Below, in pieces: positions 24,173-32,038 of a stretch of 64,000 bases of DNA. The stretch comes from a virus. Each line of letters starts with the position of its first letter. Within the stretch, counting starts at the first letter, position 1. The translations under genes and the position numbers were made by a program. The stretch spans positions 1-64,000 of the IMG/VR virus record IMGVR_UViG_3300009609_000001. One strand, written 5' to 3'. Below the pieces are notes generated by a model. It saw only the letters and a program-made list of their open reading frames with translations. It was not told where the DNA came from and searched no databases.

Positions 24173-24549
24173 GGGTCCAAGACTGTTTTTCGCGTTTGGT
24201 CGAGGCCGCCGATGTCCGACGTGAGGATGAGCGGCGGCCCGAGTGGTCGCTGTGGTTCAATCCTTCTCAGTCGCTCCTGCATATCGCCGACTTGGCCTTG
24301 GAGAATCTGAACGTCAGCGTTCTGACTGCGAATTCTTGTCCCATCCTCCACGGCTTGCGTCCAGTTCCGCTCGTTCTGCTCGCGGTCCAGTCTGCGGACA
24401 TAGTGCCACTGAATGTCCGTGTTGGCCTCAAGCAATCGCAGCCGGTTGATCGTGTCCCGCTGGCTGCGCGTCGCAGTGCCGTAGCCGGCCATCCAGGTTG
24501 CCGTGAGGACGGTAGAAGCCAGCAGGGTTCTGAGCGTGAATTGCATCAT
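24169..24549 (-). CDS. Membrane-anchored coiled-coil protein, 126 aa
   Basis: MMQFTLRTLLASTVLTATWM is an N-terminal TM of the FxLRTLL type frequent in planctomycete proteins. It is followed by an extended helix (TINRLRLLEANTDIQWHYVR, QNADVQILQGQVGDMQERLR). The one-TM plus periplasmic-helix layout is also seen in inner-membrane spanins, but no partner outer-membrane lipoprotein is adjacent. ATG ATG start. Confidence 0.7.
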   Translation of the reverse strand: MMQFTLRTLLASTVLTATWMAGYGTATRSQRDTINRLRLLEANTDIQWHYVRRLDREQNERNWTQAVEDGTRIRSQNADVQILQGQVGDMQERLRRIEPQRPLGPPLILTSDIGGLDQTRKTVLDP

Positions 24550-24552
24550 GGC

Positions 24553-24666
24553 TCACTCGAAACTTGAATTCAGTTGCCCGCTCACGTAATCCCCGGTCGG
24601 TCGCTTGGCGGCTTCGTGCCAGTCAACAAAACATGCTGAAGCACTGAACGCACAATCACCAAGAAT
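24553..24666 (-). CDS. Doubtful 37-codon frame lacking a standard start
   Basis: In the 131-base gap before 24169-24549, one frame ends neatly 3 bases before the next start and reads CFVDWHEAAKRPTGDYVSGQ near its end. No ATG, GTG or TTG opens it; ATT at 24666 is the first codon of interest. A second frame (GTG ~24655, 25 codons) is also open. Neither is secure. Confidence 0.22.
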   Translation of the reverse strand: MLGDCAFSASACFVDWHEAAKRPTGDYVSGQLNSSFE

Positions 24667-24680
24667 TTTACCGTTTCGGG

Positions 24681-24842
24681 CTACCTCCCTCCCCTTTGCA
24701 CGGCAGCCACAACCGCCCGCATGGCCCGCACGATCTGCTCACCGCTGCTCTTAGGAGTTATCTGCGACAGGACAGCGGTGACTTGCCTGCCGAGATTCTG
24801 CGGCGAGCGGTAGGTGGATTTGCAGTGTTTTGATTTGGTCAT
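24681..24842 (-). CDS. Small basic protein, 53 aa
   Basis: ATG at 24842 in ATGA overlap with the 33-aa gene; TAG at 24681. It starts MTKSKHCKSTYRSPQNLGRQ, is basic throughout and ends in a helix with AAVQRGGR. Function unknown. Confidence 0.58.
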   Translation of the reverse strand: MTKSKHCKSTYRSPQNLGRQVTAVLSQITPKSSGEQIVRAMRAVVAAVQRGGR

Positions 24843-24940
24843 TCTCGCATCAGCACAACGCAGCCTCCGATGACCGAGCCCACCATCAGGCTCGCAATTA
24901 TCAGCCCCGCCAGCATCAACGTGATCGCGTTCATTTCCAT
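24839..24940 (-). CDS. Membrane micro-protein, 33 aa
   Basis: ATG at 24940, TGA at 24839, overlapping the next start by 4 bases. Almost the whole peptide is one hydrophobic helix (ITLMLAGLIIASLMVGSVIG). Coupled translation with both neighbours supports it as a real gene. Confidence 0.6.
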   Translation of the reverse strand: MEMNAITLMLAGLIIASLMVGSVIGGCVVLMRE

Positions 24941-24947
24941 AACCCCA

Positions 24948-25121
24948 TCAGATAAACTCTTGGCCAGGAATTCGCTTTAGTTTCTCAAGAAACCGCTGCT
25001 TGCATTCGTCGCACCGGCAGTACATCCCATCTTCACGATACGCGGCAGGCTCCCTGTCCTCCGCGGTGAAGATGAAACTCACGACGGCAGCAAGTCCAAC
25101 GGCGACTAAGATCACTGTCAT
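24948..25121 (-). CDS. Membrane micro-protein with Cys pair, 57 aa
   Basis: ATG at 25121, TGA at 24948. N-terminal TM (MTVILVAVGLAAVVSFIF) and a cytoplasmic or external tail with YCRCDECKQRFLEKLK, a possible metal site. Function unknown. Confidence 0.6.
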   Translation of the reverse strand: MTVILVAVGLAAVVSFIFTAEDREPAAYREDGMYCRCDECKQRFLEKLKRIPGQEFI

Positions 25122-25146
25122 TTCCACAGCCCCAGTTCTTGTTCAC

Positions 25147-25506
25147 TCAGTGAATGTACTCGCGGGCAAAACGACACAGCGCCAGAAAGATTTCATCCTT
25201 GATGCGCTCGGCCGCGTGTAGCTCCTCAAACGGAACCATGTCTGGGTGCGTCTTGGCCTCACGATCGCGAACTGGTCCGTACTTCCAGCCCATTGCCTCA
25301 TAGGCACGCCACCACGAATCATGCTCTGCCTTGGGAGTCGTCTCATACCCATTCGCGCAAATCCGCTCAATGGTGGCAATGAACTGCGTGCGGAAAGCTT
25401 CTTCGCGTTGTTCCCACGGCTCTGGGATAATTGGCCGCTGCGAGGCAACACACTCAATGCGTGCGGCCTCGTAGATGTAGATGGCTCGACGTTCGGTGAG
25501 TGTCAT
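25147..25506 (-). CDS. RyR-domain protein, 119 aa
   Basis: ATG at 25506 overlaps the SGNH gene stop. The C-terminal two-thirds match the RyR (ryanodine-receptor repeat) domain: DSWWRAYEAMGWKYGPVRDR, then KTHPDMVPFEELHAAERIKD and IFLALCRFAREY. Stand-alone RyR domains occur in phages and bacteria and may bind nucleotides or ligands. The N-terminal helix (TLTERRAIYIYEAARIECV) is unassigned. Confidence 0.85.
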   Translation of the reverse strand: MTLTERRAIYIYEAARIECVASQRPIIPEPWEQREEAFRTQFIATIERICANGYETTPKAEHDSWWRAYEAMGWKYGPVRDREAKTHPDMVPFEELHAAERIKDEIFLALCRFAREYIH

Positions 25507-26267
25507 TGCCACAACCCCAGTAGTTCCGTATCGCTGAACAGCCCCGGCTCGATCTCATTCGCCAGCAACCCGTGCGCAATCGCCCCCGGATGCACGCCGT
25601 CAACGGTGACATACTCGCGGCTGCCAAACTTCGGAAAGCCGACCAGTTGCAAGTCGCCGACCTTTGGCGGACTCAACAGCACGCGCTCGTACCAGTCGCC
25701 GAAGTCGATGATGCGAAATCGCGTGCTGGTGCTCAAAAGCTGCCGCAGTTCCTTGTTGAAAAACGCGATGTGGCTATCCGCGCACACGGCTTCATTGAGG
25801 GTCAGCCTGTAGCTCGGCGGCTGCAAGACGTGGAAGCTCGGCAGCGTGGTCAGGAACACCGTGGCCGATTCCGGGATGGCGGCGCAGGCTGTCTTGAGGT
25901 TGCTCACCATGCGGTCCGATAGCTTGTCGGCCTCGACGTGCGAGCCGCGCGCGTGCTGGGTCAGCAGCCCGTCGCGCTTCTTCGACATGCCAACGTCGTT
26001 GACGCCCATGTCCACGAACGCGCAGGTGATTTTTTTCCTGCGCACGGCTGGCATCGCCGTGATACGCTTGGCAATCACCGTTGACGGCGTGCCCGGCATG
26101 GCGAGGTTCTCATACGTGTCGCCGGCCAACTTGCTGCCGAGCTTGCGGAACAGCAGACCGGGCGCGCACTCGCCGAAGTCTTTGGCCTTGCCGATTGGCG
26201 GGAATCGCGCCATGCCCCACAGGCTGTTTCCGACTACCAGAGTGTTGTCGAAGCTCACGCCGTGCAT
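25503..26267 (-). CDS. SGNH/GDSL-type hydrolase, 254 aa
   Basis: Blocks of the SGNH fold in order: VVGNSLW with candidate nucleophile Ser15 (block I), MGVND around N90 (block III), and DGVHPGAIAHGLLAN with D223 and H226 (block V). It could be an esterase acting on an acylated glycan. No signal peptide. Lies among exported-protein genes, so it may be a virion or lysis-related de-acylase. Confidence 0.82.
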   Translation of the reverse strand: MHGVSFDNTLVVGNSLWGMARFPPIGKAKDFGECAPGLLFRKLGSKLAGDTYENLAMPGTPSTVIAKRITAMPAVRRKKITCAFVDMGVNDVGMSKKRDGLLTQHARGSHVEADKLSDRMVSNLKTACAAIPESATVFLTTLPSFHVLQPPSYRLTLNEAVCADSHIAFFNKELRQLLSTSTRFRIIDFGDWYERVLLSPPKVGDLQLVGFPKFGSREYVTVDGVHPGAIAHGLLANEIEPGLFSDTELLGLWQ

Positions 26268-26268
26268 A

Positions 26269-26421
26269 TCAGTTTCCTAACAGCCTCATCAACGCCACGG
26301 TCGCACCCACCAACGCCAAGCCGCCAATCACCCCCAACAGCCCGCCGCAGACCGCGCCCAGGAATCGCCCGGCACGAAGGCCACGGTCGAATTCCAAGTC
26401 GAGGTCTTGTGGTAATGACAT
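26269..26421 (-). CDS. Membrane micro-protein, 50 aa
   Basis: ATG at 26421 with AAGGTGAG upstream, the SD lying inside the end of tnpB. After a polar MSLPQDLDLEFDRGLRAG comes a Gly-rich hydrophobic segment (FLGAVCGGLLGVIGGLALVG). It lies 1 base before the SGNH gene. Function unknown. Confidence 0.62.
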   Translation of the reverse strand: MSLPQDLDLEFDRGLRAGRFLGAVCGGLLGVIGGLALVGATVALMRLLGN

Positions 26422-26425
26422 ATAC

Positions 26426-27652
26426 TCACCTTGTGGCGAGCCTGCCTTCCCGCTTCATCTGGCTTGCTTGATTTTGCGCAACGAGCGCAGAATCAGCGGC
26501 AAGGTCCATCGACGGGCGAATTGCTCCGGTTACCGCCAGAGCGCGAGCTAAGATCACCTGCGCCGCCGCGTGGTCCCTATGGCAGGTCAGGCCACACGCG
26601 CAAGAGTGGGTTCGCTCGGATAGTTTCTTTGGCTTGACCGCTCCACAGTTGGGACATTCTTGGCTGGTGTATCTGGCGTCAACCTCAACCAGTTGCGAGC
26701 CGGCGCATTCTGCCTTGCTTCGCAACTGACTGAGGAAGATCGACCAACCAGCATCGTGAATGCTCTTTCCAAATCGCGAGCGAACCATGCCCGCTACGTT
26801 CAGGTTTTCCACGGCAATCAGATCGTATTTCCGCACCAGTGCCGTGCTGTGCTGGTGGGCAAAGTTCCTGCGCTGGTCGGCTACTTGCTCGTGCTTGCGA
26901 GCCAAGGCGTTGATCGCCTTGCGACGGCGATTGCTGCCTTTCTTCCGGCGCGACACGCGACGCTGCAAGGCTCGCACACTACTGGACGATCTGGCAAGGT
27001 ATCTCGGGTTTTCAATTTGCTCGCCGTCGCTCAGTGTGGCAAAGCTCGCTAGGCCCACGTCGATGCCGATTGCTGACTCAACGTGCCGCTTGTCCGGCAA
27101 CGGCGGCTGCTTGCCATCATCCAGGATTATTTGGGCGTACCATCCTGTGGCACGCTTGATGACGCAGATGCCTTTTTGCAATCCTTCCGGGAGCAGTCGT
27201 CCGCGGCAGCGGATCGTGCCAAAATTCGGCACGCGGATGCGGTCGCCTTTCAGGTAGGTGCTGCTGGAATCCAAACACTCCATTGAATTCCAACGGCTTG
27301 CGGATTTGAATCGCGGGAATCCAGGGTGGTTGCCTGCTTTGAAGCGTCGAAAAAACGCTTTCATCCCACGGTCAACGCGGCGCAGTGCATCGCGTTCAAA
27401 ATCCACTGGCACAGAACGCAATGAAGCAATTCGACCACGCAAATCAGTCAACCATGCGGTTTGCGTGTACAAGCTGACCGACTCGCCGCGTCGTCGATAA
27501 GCCTTGATCCGCATTTCCAGTGCTTGGTTGTGTAACCAACAGCAAGTGCGCAGCCACCGCTCCAGGGTCTTAATCTGGGCTTGGTTGGGGTACAGCTTGT
27601 ACTGGAAAATGCGGATCATAGGTCTTGGCGGGATGGCGGCAGCATGGGTCAT
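26426..27652 (-). CDS. tnpB: TnpB-family RNA-guided nuclease of IS200/IS605 type, 408 aa
   Basis: The core begins MIRIFQYKLYPNQAQI at Met12; an ATG at 27652 overlaps the previous stop. RuvC residues are intact: D198 in GIDVGLASFATL, E282 in AVENLNVAGM and D360 in TCHRDHAAAQVI. A zinc site is formed by CPNCG (333-336) and CACG (351-354). No TnpA is present and no clear element ends are seen. The TGA stop lies within the SD of the next gene, so an omegaRNA would have to overlap the 3' end and the 50-aa gene. Probably a mobile or domesticated copy. Confidence 0.92.
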   Translation of the reverse strand: MTHAAAIPPRPMIRIFQYKLYPNQAQIKTLERWLRTCCWLHNQALEMRIKAYRRRGESVSLYTQTAWLTDLRGRIASLRSVPVDFERDALRRVDRGMKAFFRRFKAGNHPGFPRFKSASRWNSMECLDSSSTYLKGDRIRVPNFGTIRCRGRLLPEGLQKGICVIKRATGWYAQIILDDGKQPPLPDKRHVESAIGIDVGLASFATLSDGEQIENPRYLARSSSSVRALQRRVSRRKKGSNRRRKAINALARKHEQVADQRRNFAHQHSTALVRKYDLIAVENLNVAGMVRSRFGKSIHDAGWSIFLSQLRSKAECAGSQLVEVDARYTSQECPNCGAVKPKKLSERTHSCACGLTCHRDHAAAQVILARALAVTGAIRPSMDLAADSALVAQNQASQMKREGRLATR

Positions 27653-28875
27653 GCACCCAACAGGATCGGCAACAGCTTCGTCAGCACGCTCACCAGCTTG
27701 GCCCAGTCGAACTTCATGGCGGACGCCTTCTGCTGGAAACTGATGGTTCCATCGCCAGTGCCCAGCAGCATGTTGAGCAGGGCCACGAACGCCGTCATGG
27801 CCGCTTGCATGTCGCCAGCCTTGAGTGCGTTCGTCAGTTCAATCACCTTGCCAATCACGCCGCCGATAGCGCTAGCCTTGGCCTCTTCCAACTGAATTCC
27901 GTCGGCCGGGATGCAGGTCTCCAACTCGTCGCCCAAAGCGACCAACTCTGCTTGATTTTCCACGGGGATTTCTCCTTGTGTTGACAACTTCAAAACCTTC
28001 CAACCGGGCGGCAGGCGGAGATGCACCGTCTTGGCCGCAAAATCCATATTCATGTCCAACCCCTTGCCGACCGGAGGCTCCGGCGGCGGGGGCGGCGCTG
28101 TCTGCTTGGGATAAATCTTGGCGACAAAATCGATGTCCTGCGGTGCAATGTCGGAACCGCCGACAATCGGTCTGCCGTCGCGCGTGATGATGCCCGGCAA
28201 GCTGTAGGTCATCACCGATGTTTCGTCGGCATCAGGCGTTCCCATCAACGACGATTCAGCGAGGGGCGTCAGAACTTGCTGTTGCACCATCGTTGCCGAC
28301 CACCCCTGAGTCTGCTTGAAATAAGCGATTGCTTTTGCCGGGTCGATGCGATTGACGATAGCGCTCCGCATGTGCTCGTGCGGGAATCCGAGCGTGTGCC
28401 CGGTTTCATGCCGCACGACACGGCGAAATTCAGCGTCCGATATGCTCATCGTGAACGCCTGCAAGCACATCGTCGCTTCGTTTTTTGGAATGTGGAAAAT
28501 GTCGGTGCCGAGATACGACCAGTAGCCTTCCTGCGAACGGGTGATGCGGACCTGCGAGTCTGTTGGGGAGTAAACGAAATTGACATTCGCGTACTCGCTC
28601 CAGGCATTCATGTGAGCCAGGATGCGTTTTCGCAAATCATCTGGCGTCGGCTCCATAAATCCGACCGTCAAGCGAACGCCCTTTGCACCCCAATACTTCG
28701 ACGTGAGAACTGCGAGGTGATCCGGCGGCAGCACCATGCCGGTGCTTGCGGCAGACTCACCGGCCGGGCGATTGATGGGATTTTGGACGATGGCTGTACG
28801 GGCCGCATCGATCGATACGTCGTAGGGCAAATACTTCGGCGTGCAAGGCAGGTCTAAGGCGGCCGTACTTGGCAT
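27649..28875 (-). CDS. Astacin-like (M12A metzincin) metallopeptidase, 408 aa
   Basis: Zinc-binding motif H156-E157-TG-H160-TLGFP-H166-E167 and Met-turn SVMTY (220-224) are diagnostic of astacin-like metzincins. The catalytic region spans ~residues 50-255, then a Pro-rich linker (APPPPPEPPVG) and a C-terminal domain of ~130 residues ending LLPILLGA. There is no N-terminal signal peptide, so it may be released by lysis or packaged in the virion. Confidence 0.9.
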   Translation of the reverse strand: MPSTAALDLPCTPKYLPYDVSIDAARTAIVQNPINRPAGESAASTGMVLPPDHLAVLTSKYWGAKGVRLTVGFMEPTPDDLRKRILAHMNAWSEYANVNFVYSPTDSQVRITRSQEGYWSYLGTDIFHIPKNEATMCLQAFTMSISDAEFRRVVRHETGHTLGFPHEHMRSAIVNRIDPAKAIAYFKQTQGWSATMVQQQVLTPLAESSLMGTPDADETSVMTYSLPGIITRDGRPIVGGSDIAPQDIDFVAKIYPKQTAPPPPPEPPVGKGLDMNMDFAAKTVHLRLPPGWKVLKLSTQGEIPVENQAELVALGDELETCIPADGIQLEEAKASAIGGVIGKVIELTNALKAGDMQAAMTAFVALLNMLLGTGDGTISFQQKASAMKFDWAKLVSVLTKLLPILLGA

Positions 28876-28894
28876 GATCGCTCCTACTGTTGCG

Positions 28895-29095
28895 TCACTG
28901 GGTATAGCTCACTTTGCCTTGGCATACGGAGCAAACATGATCGCCCGGAATGTTGGCCTTAATTAGTCGCCCCTTGCTTGGCAGCTTCTTGCCGCATTGC
29001 GTCTTTCGTGTTGCATCGGCCACGTAGTGCCAGAGCGAGTTGCCCCACTTCACCCAGGCGGGGAACGTGATTGGTGTTTTCGTGCCCTTAATCAC
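28895..29095 (-). CDS. Small zinc-binding protein, 66 aa
   Basis: GTG at 29095 overlaps the stop of the upstream gene (GTGA). Contains WVKWGNSLWHYVADATRKTQ, then C-G-K-K and DHVCSVCQGKVS. The pattern resembles small SAM- or RNA-associated zinc knuckles; function unknown. Confidence 0.68.
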   Translation of the reverse strand: MIKGTKTPITFPAWVKWGNSLWHYVADATRKTQCGKKLPSKGRLIKANIPGDHVCSVCQGKVSYTQ

Positions 29096-29286
29096 GTATA
29101 TGTCCTTATTGGTTTGGCCTGAGTTTCCCCACGCATCCAAAGCCTTTCGGCCTGGGCGTGGCACTCGTCGCACAAAACAAAACGCTTAACCTGCCCGCCC
29201 GATGCCTTTTCCTTGTGGGCATAGCCCTCGCCCTGTCGGAGCGTTCGATTGCATTCGGGGTTGCCGCAGGTTGTTTCCGCAGACAA
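29092..29286 (-). CDS. Small zinc-finger protein, 64 aa
   Basis: TTG at 29286 opens SAETTCGNPECNRTLRQG, with a second pair in FVLCDECHAQAERL. An ATG 48 bases upstream (29334) is in the same frame but stops after 12 codons at TGA, so TTG is the start here unless the TGA is read through. Confidence 0.62.
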   Translation of the reverse strand: MSAETTCGNPECNRTLRQGEGYAHKEKASGGQVKRFVLCDECHAQAERLWMRGETQAKPIRTYT

Positions 29287-29340
29287 GGTGCAAGATCACC
29301 GCCTTTCTGCTGGCCACTGGCCGGTTAAGTCCATAAACGC

Positions 29341-29386
29341 AAAAAGGCCGGCACTCCCCAGCCCTTGCGAGCGGGAAATGACGGCC
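29341..29386 (-). promoter_or_regulatory. Leader hairpin and U5 run upstream of 29092-29286
   Basis: On the minus strand: GGCCG (29386-29382), ~31-nt loop, CGGCC (29350-29346), TTTTT, then GCGTTT and ATG of a 12-codon frame (29334-29296). Terminator-like hairpin in a leader; a member of the recurrent set. Confidence 0.5.
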
Positions 29387-29423
29387 AGAAGCCAGTTCAA
29401 ATTGTCAAAACGCTGGGGGTAGT

Positions 29424-29615
29424 CTACCCCGCTGGCTTGTTTTTTACAATCTTTCGTTTCCGCACGGGGATCGCGATAACCTCCCCGGCGTCTACAGGTT
29501 CTATCTTGAGCCGTACTTGTGCGGTCGTGCGCTGCTTATCCCTGATGCGCGTCACCTTGCACGCCGGCAGGTGGAACGGTGCATCGACCTCGATTTCAGC
29601 CGGATAGACCAGCAT
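29424..29615 (-). CDS. Hypothetical protein, 63 aa
   Basis: ATG after CAGGAGCAAAAACA. Beta-rich: MLVYPAEIEVDAPFHLPACK, AQVRLKIEPVDAGEVIAIPV and a basic end (RKRKIVKNKPAG). Probably a small barrel protein. Function unknown. Confidence 0.66.
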   Translation of the reverse strand: MLVYPAEIEVDAPFHLPACKVTRIRDKQRTTAQVRLKIEPVDAGEVIAIPVRKRKIVKNKPAG

Positions 29616-29660
29616 TGTTTTTGCTCCTGCGTTTATCCCTGGCCCGCGTGCTGCTGGCCT

Positions 29661-29921
29661 TCAATTTCCGCCACCGTTTCTGCTCGTGGCAAAACTCGAC
29701 TTCCGATGCTGGTGGTCCGTCTGCACTTCCATCACGGTCAACACTTCCTCCACCACGCCGGCCCGCTTGCGCGCCTCTTGCGGCGTCCAGCCTGCTTGCA
29801 ACGCCCGGCAATAGGCTTGGATCTCGTCCGGCGTCGGCGTGTACTTCTGCCCGGTGTCGATGCCTTGGCACTGCGGGCAGACGGCGCTGATGCTGCGGCG
29901 GTTGCAGAAGCGGCAGATCAT
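29661..29921 (-). CDS. Zinc-ribbon protein, 86 aa
   Basis: MICRFCNRRSISAVCPQCQG forms a two-CxxC ribbon; the rest is a helical segment with PTPDEIQAYCRALQAGWTPQ and a polar tail. ATGA overlap with 29918-30142. Perhaps a small DNA- or protein-binding factor. Confidence 0.7.
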   Translation of the reverse strand: MICRFCNRRSISAVCPQCQGIDTGQKYTPTPDEIQAYCRALQAGWTPQEARKRAGVVEEVLTVMEVQTDHQHRKSSFATSRNGGGN

Positions 29922-30142
29922 TTCTCGACAACCTCTACTTTTCGATTCTGCAAAAGCGAACGTAGCAAGTGGTCGATCCACTGATCTCTCGGATACGACG
30001 CTTGCGCCTCCAGAATGAGCGCGGCAAAGAGCATTGCAATCGCCCGCTCCTTTGTTTCGGCGATGCCAACCGGCGGCGTGCCCGGCAAGTCCTTGCAGTC
30101 GGCTCGCCAGTAATCACGTGAATACTCAAGTTCGATTGTCAC
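29918..30142 (-). CDS. HicB-like domain protein, 74 aa
   Basis: GTG at 30142 overlaps the previous stop. The N-terminal VTIELEYSRDYWRADCKDLP followed by GTPPVGIAETKERAIAML is the HicB/DUF1902-like beta-beta-alpha arrangement. There is no HicA-like toxin or DNA-binding tail next to it, so it is probably an orphan domain. Confidence 0.64.
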   Translation of the reverse strand: MTIELEYSRDYWRADCKDLPGTPPVGIAETKERAIAMLFAALILEAQASYPRDQWIDHLLRSLLQNRKVEVVEK

Positions 30143-30468
30143 TTCGGCACCTCCGGCAGGGGCTTGGCGTGGGGGCAGTCGCTGTAATGGTCCGGCAGAA
30201 ATTCGTCGCACGCTCGGCAGCGAGCATCACCGTTGACGACAAATGGTTCTGCATTCCGCACCGCCTCGCACTCTGCGCGAAGCTCGGCGGCGTAGTCGTG
30301 CAGCTTCTCGGCACGCTCCCGCTCGGCAGCCAACAGCGGCTCGATGTGCTTGAGGATGATGGCGGCAAGCCTCTCCGTGCGTTCGTCGAAATTGTGCGGC
30401 GAGCCTGGCGGAAGGAACTGCTGTAACTCCATTGCAGCCTCGCAGGCCGCTTGGGCGGGCGTGGTCAT
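30139..30468 (-). CDS. Helical protein with C-terminal zinc site, 109 aa
   Basis: Long helix (ERLAAIILKHIEPLLAAERE, KLHDYAAELRAECEAV) and a C-terminal CRACDEFLPDHYSDCPH metal site. Common layout of small phage early proteins. Function unknown. Confidence 0.7.
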   Translation of the reverse strand: MTTPAQAACEAAMELQQFLPPGSPHNFDERTERLAAIILKHIEPLLAAERERAEKLHDYAAELRAECEAVRNAEPFVVNGDARCRACDEFLPDHYSDCPHAKPLPEVPK

Positions 30469-30689
30469 GTGCGATCACTTTCAGTATTTGGTCTATATGC
30501 GGACGTTCCGCAGTAGTTCCTCAGAACAAGCACGCCGCTCGCCACCATTTCGTCGATAGTATTACTGCGAACAGTCGCAATGGTCTTTCCGTTACGGCGA
30601 ATGAATTGCGTCCTGAATGAAAAATCATTTTTCGCCAAGTACCCGCCGCTGCTCAAGTGGTTCAAGATGGCACGATGCGACGCTTTCAT
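30465..30689 (-). CDS. Small HTH-like protein, 74 aa
   Basis: MKASHRAILNHLSSGGYLAK and the pattern SNTIDEMVASGVLVLRNY resemble a short winged helix used by phage proteins with repeats of K/R helix-turn-helix. ATGA overlap with 30686-32038. Function inferred weakly. Confidence 0.62.
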   Translation of the reverse strand: MKASHRAILNHLSSGGYLAKNDFSFRTQFIRRNGKTIATVRSNTIDEMVASGVLVLRNYCGTSAYRPNTESDRT

Positions 30690-32038
30690 CGCTTTTCCTC
30701 CATCGCTTTCTTCACGGCCTGCACGGCCTGCTCGCGGGTGGGAAAACACTTTCCCTTGCCCGGCCGTTGCGTGGCTATGTAAAACTCGTCGGGTTCAATG
30801 TGATCGATCAGCAGCCCGTACAGCCCGTCAATCTCGCGTTGCTGGGCTTCGAGCGCGTCCAGGCATTCGTCCAAGAGAGGCGATTTCTTCGGCGTCGGCT
30901 CCAAGAGCTTGCGGCGTTGTAATTCCGCTTTGATGTCCCGCAATGCCGCCTCCAACTGCACGATCCGCTCTTGCTGCCGGCGTGCCTCTGCGGGCGGCTG
31001 AAAGCCGCGGCCAGCGGTGGTGGATAGTGCGGCATCGCGTCTGGCAAGCCATCTATGCCAAGCTGATTCTGGACCGTGGACCACGTTGCTTAATACACTC
31101 CGCATCGCACCGCATGCGGCCTCGCTGGCGGCAAGTTTCTTTTCGTAATTGCCAATCTCATCCACCAGTTGGTTTACTTCGGCGCTTGCTCGCTCCCGCT
31201 CCGCAGTCACGGCCACGAGTTGCTGACGGAATTCGTCACGCTCAGTGGCAATGGCCGCAATCTTCTGTACGGAGATTCGATTAAGGTACTGGACCTGCTG
31301 TTCAAGCTCGGTGATACGTTTCAGTCCGTGAGCGACGTGCCCCAGGTCAGTGGCGTTTACCTGCTGCTCAAGCTCGCGGCAGCGGGCTTCGGCGGCTTCG
31401 GCTTTCTGCTTTTGCTCAAGCCAAATGAAGTAGCCTGCGCCAGCCTGATACGCCTCTCGCCAAGAGGAGAATGGCCCAGTGCTCATGCCACCGTCGATTG
31501 GCTCCCACATCCAGTAGCCGTCGCGGTGCTGCGTGACAACCACTCGCTCCTCGATGTCGTCGGTGAACGGCGTGTTGCATTTTGCTAGCCGCTCGATTTC
31601 AGCCTCAGCGGCTTCGGCTCGCCCTTCGTTTGGGCATGGTAGTTTCATTTCCACTGGAGAATGATTGTCCATTTGGGTGTGCTCAGATATTCGTAGCCCG
31701 CAATGACACACCGCCTCATCCTGTTTCAGCCGCTCTATCTCCGCGTCTCGTTCGGCCAGTGTCGTCTGCTGCTTCTCGTACAACTCCACCAGTTGCCGGG
31801 CGGACGTGATAAGTGCTACGCCGGACGGGGCCAATGTTCGCAGCACGTCCTGTAGCTCATTGGCTTGGGATCGGGTAATGTCGCTGGCTCGTACCGACAA
31901 CTCTTGCGTGAGCCGGGCATGGTCGCGGAGTGCTCGCCAGACTCGCTGCCATGTCTCGCTGGGAACCTCACGTAGCGGAATCTCAGACAAGCTATCAATC
32001 TCGTCGCTCGTCAGCGGCGGGACGTGTTCGGTGGTCAT
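30686..32038 (-). CDS. Long coiled-coil protein with central Cys/His segment, 450 aa
   Basis: ATG at 32038 overlaps the stop of 32035-32514. Coiled coil is predicted for most of the length (ELYEKQQTTLAERDAEIERL, ITELEQQVQYLNRISVQKIA), interrupted by VCHCGLRISEHTQ and a WMWEPIDGGMSTGPFSSW globular segment. A C-terminal FPTREQAVQAVKKAM closes it. Perhaps a scaffold; no enzymatic motif. Confidence 0.72.
   Translation of the reverse strand: MTTEHVPPLTSDEIDSLSEIPLREVPSETWQRVWRALRDHARLTQELSVRASDITRSQANELQDVLRTLAPSGVALITSARQLVELYEKQQTTLAERDAEIERLKQDEAVCHCGLRISEHTQMDNHSPVEMKLPCPNEGRAEAAEAEIERLAKCNTPFTDDIEERVVVTQHRDGYWMWEPIDGGMSTGPFSSWREAYQAGAGYFIWLEQKQKAEAAEARCRELEQQVNATDLGHVAHGLKRITELEQQVQYLNRISVQKIAAIATERDEFRQQLVAVTAERERASAEVNQLVDEIGNYEKKLAASEAACGAMRSVLSNVVHGPESAWHRWLARRDAALSTTAGRGFQPPAEARRQQERIVQLEAALRDIKAELQRRKLLEPTPKKSPLLDECLDALEAQQREIDGLYGLLIDHIEPDEFYIATQRPGKGKCFPTREQAVQAVKKAMEEKR

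Noticed and set aside
24600-24660. 25-codon frame from GTG (VIVRSVLQHVLL...).
   Set aside because: Too short and overlapping another open frame in a small gap; neither can be supported from sequence alone.
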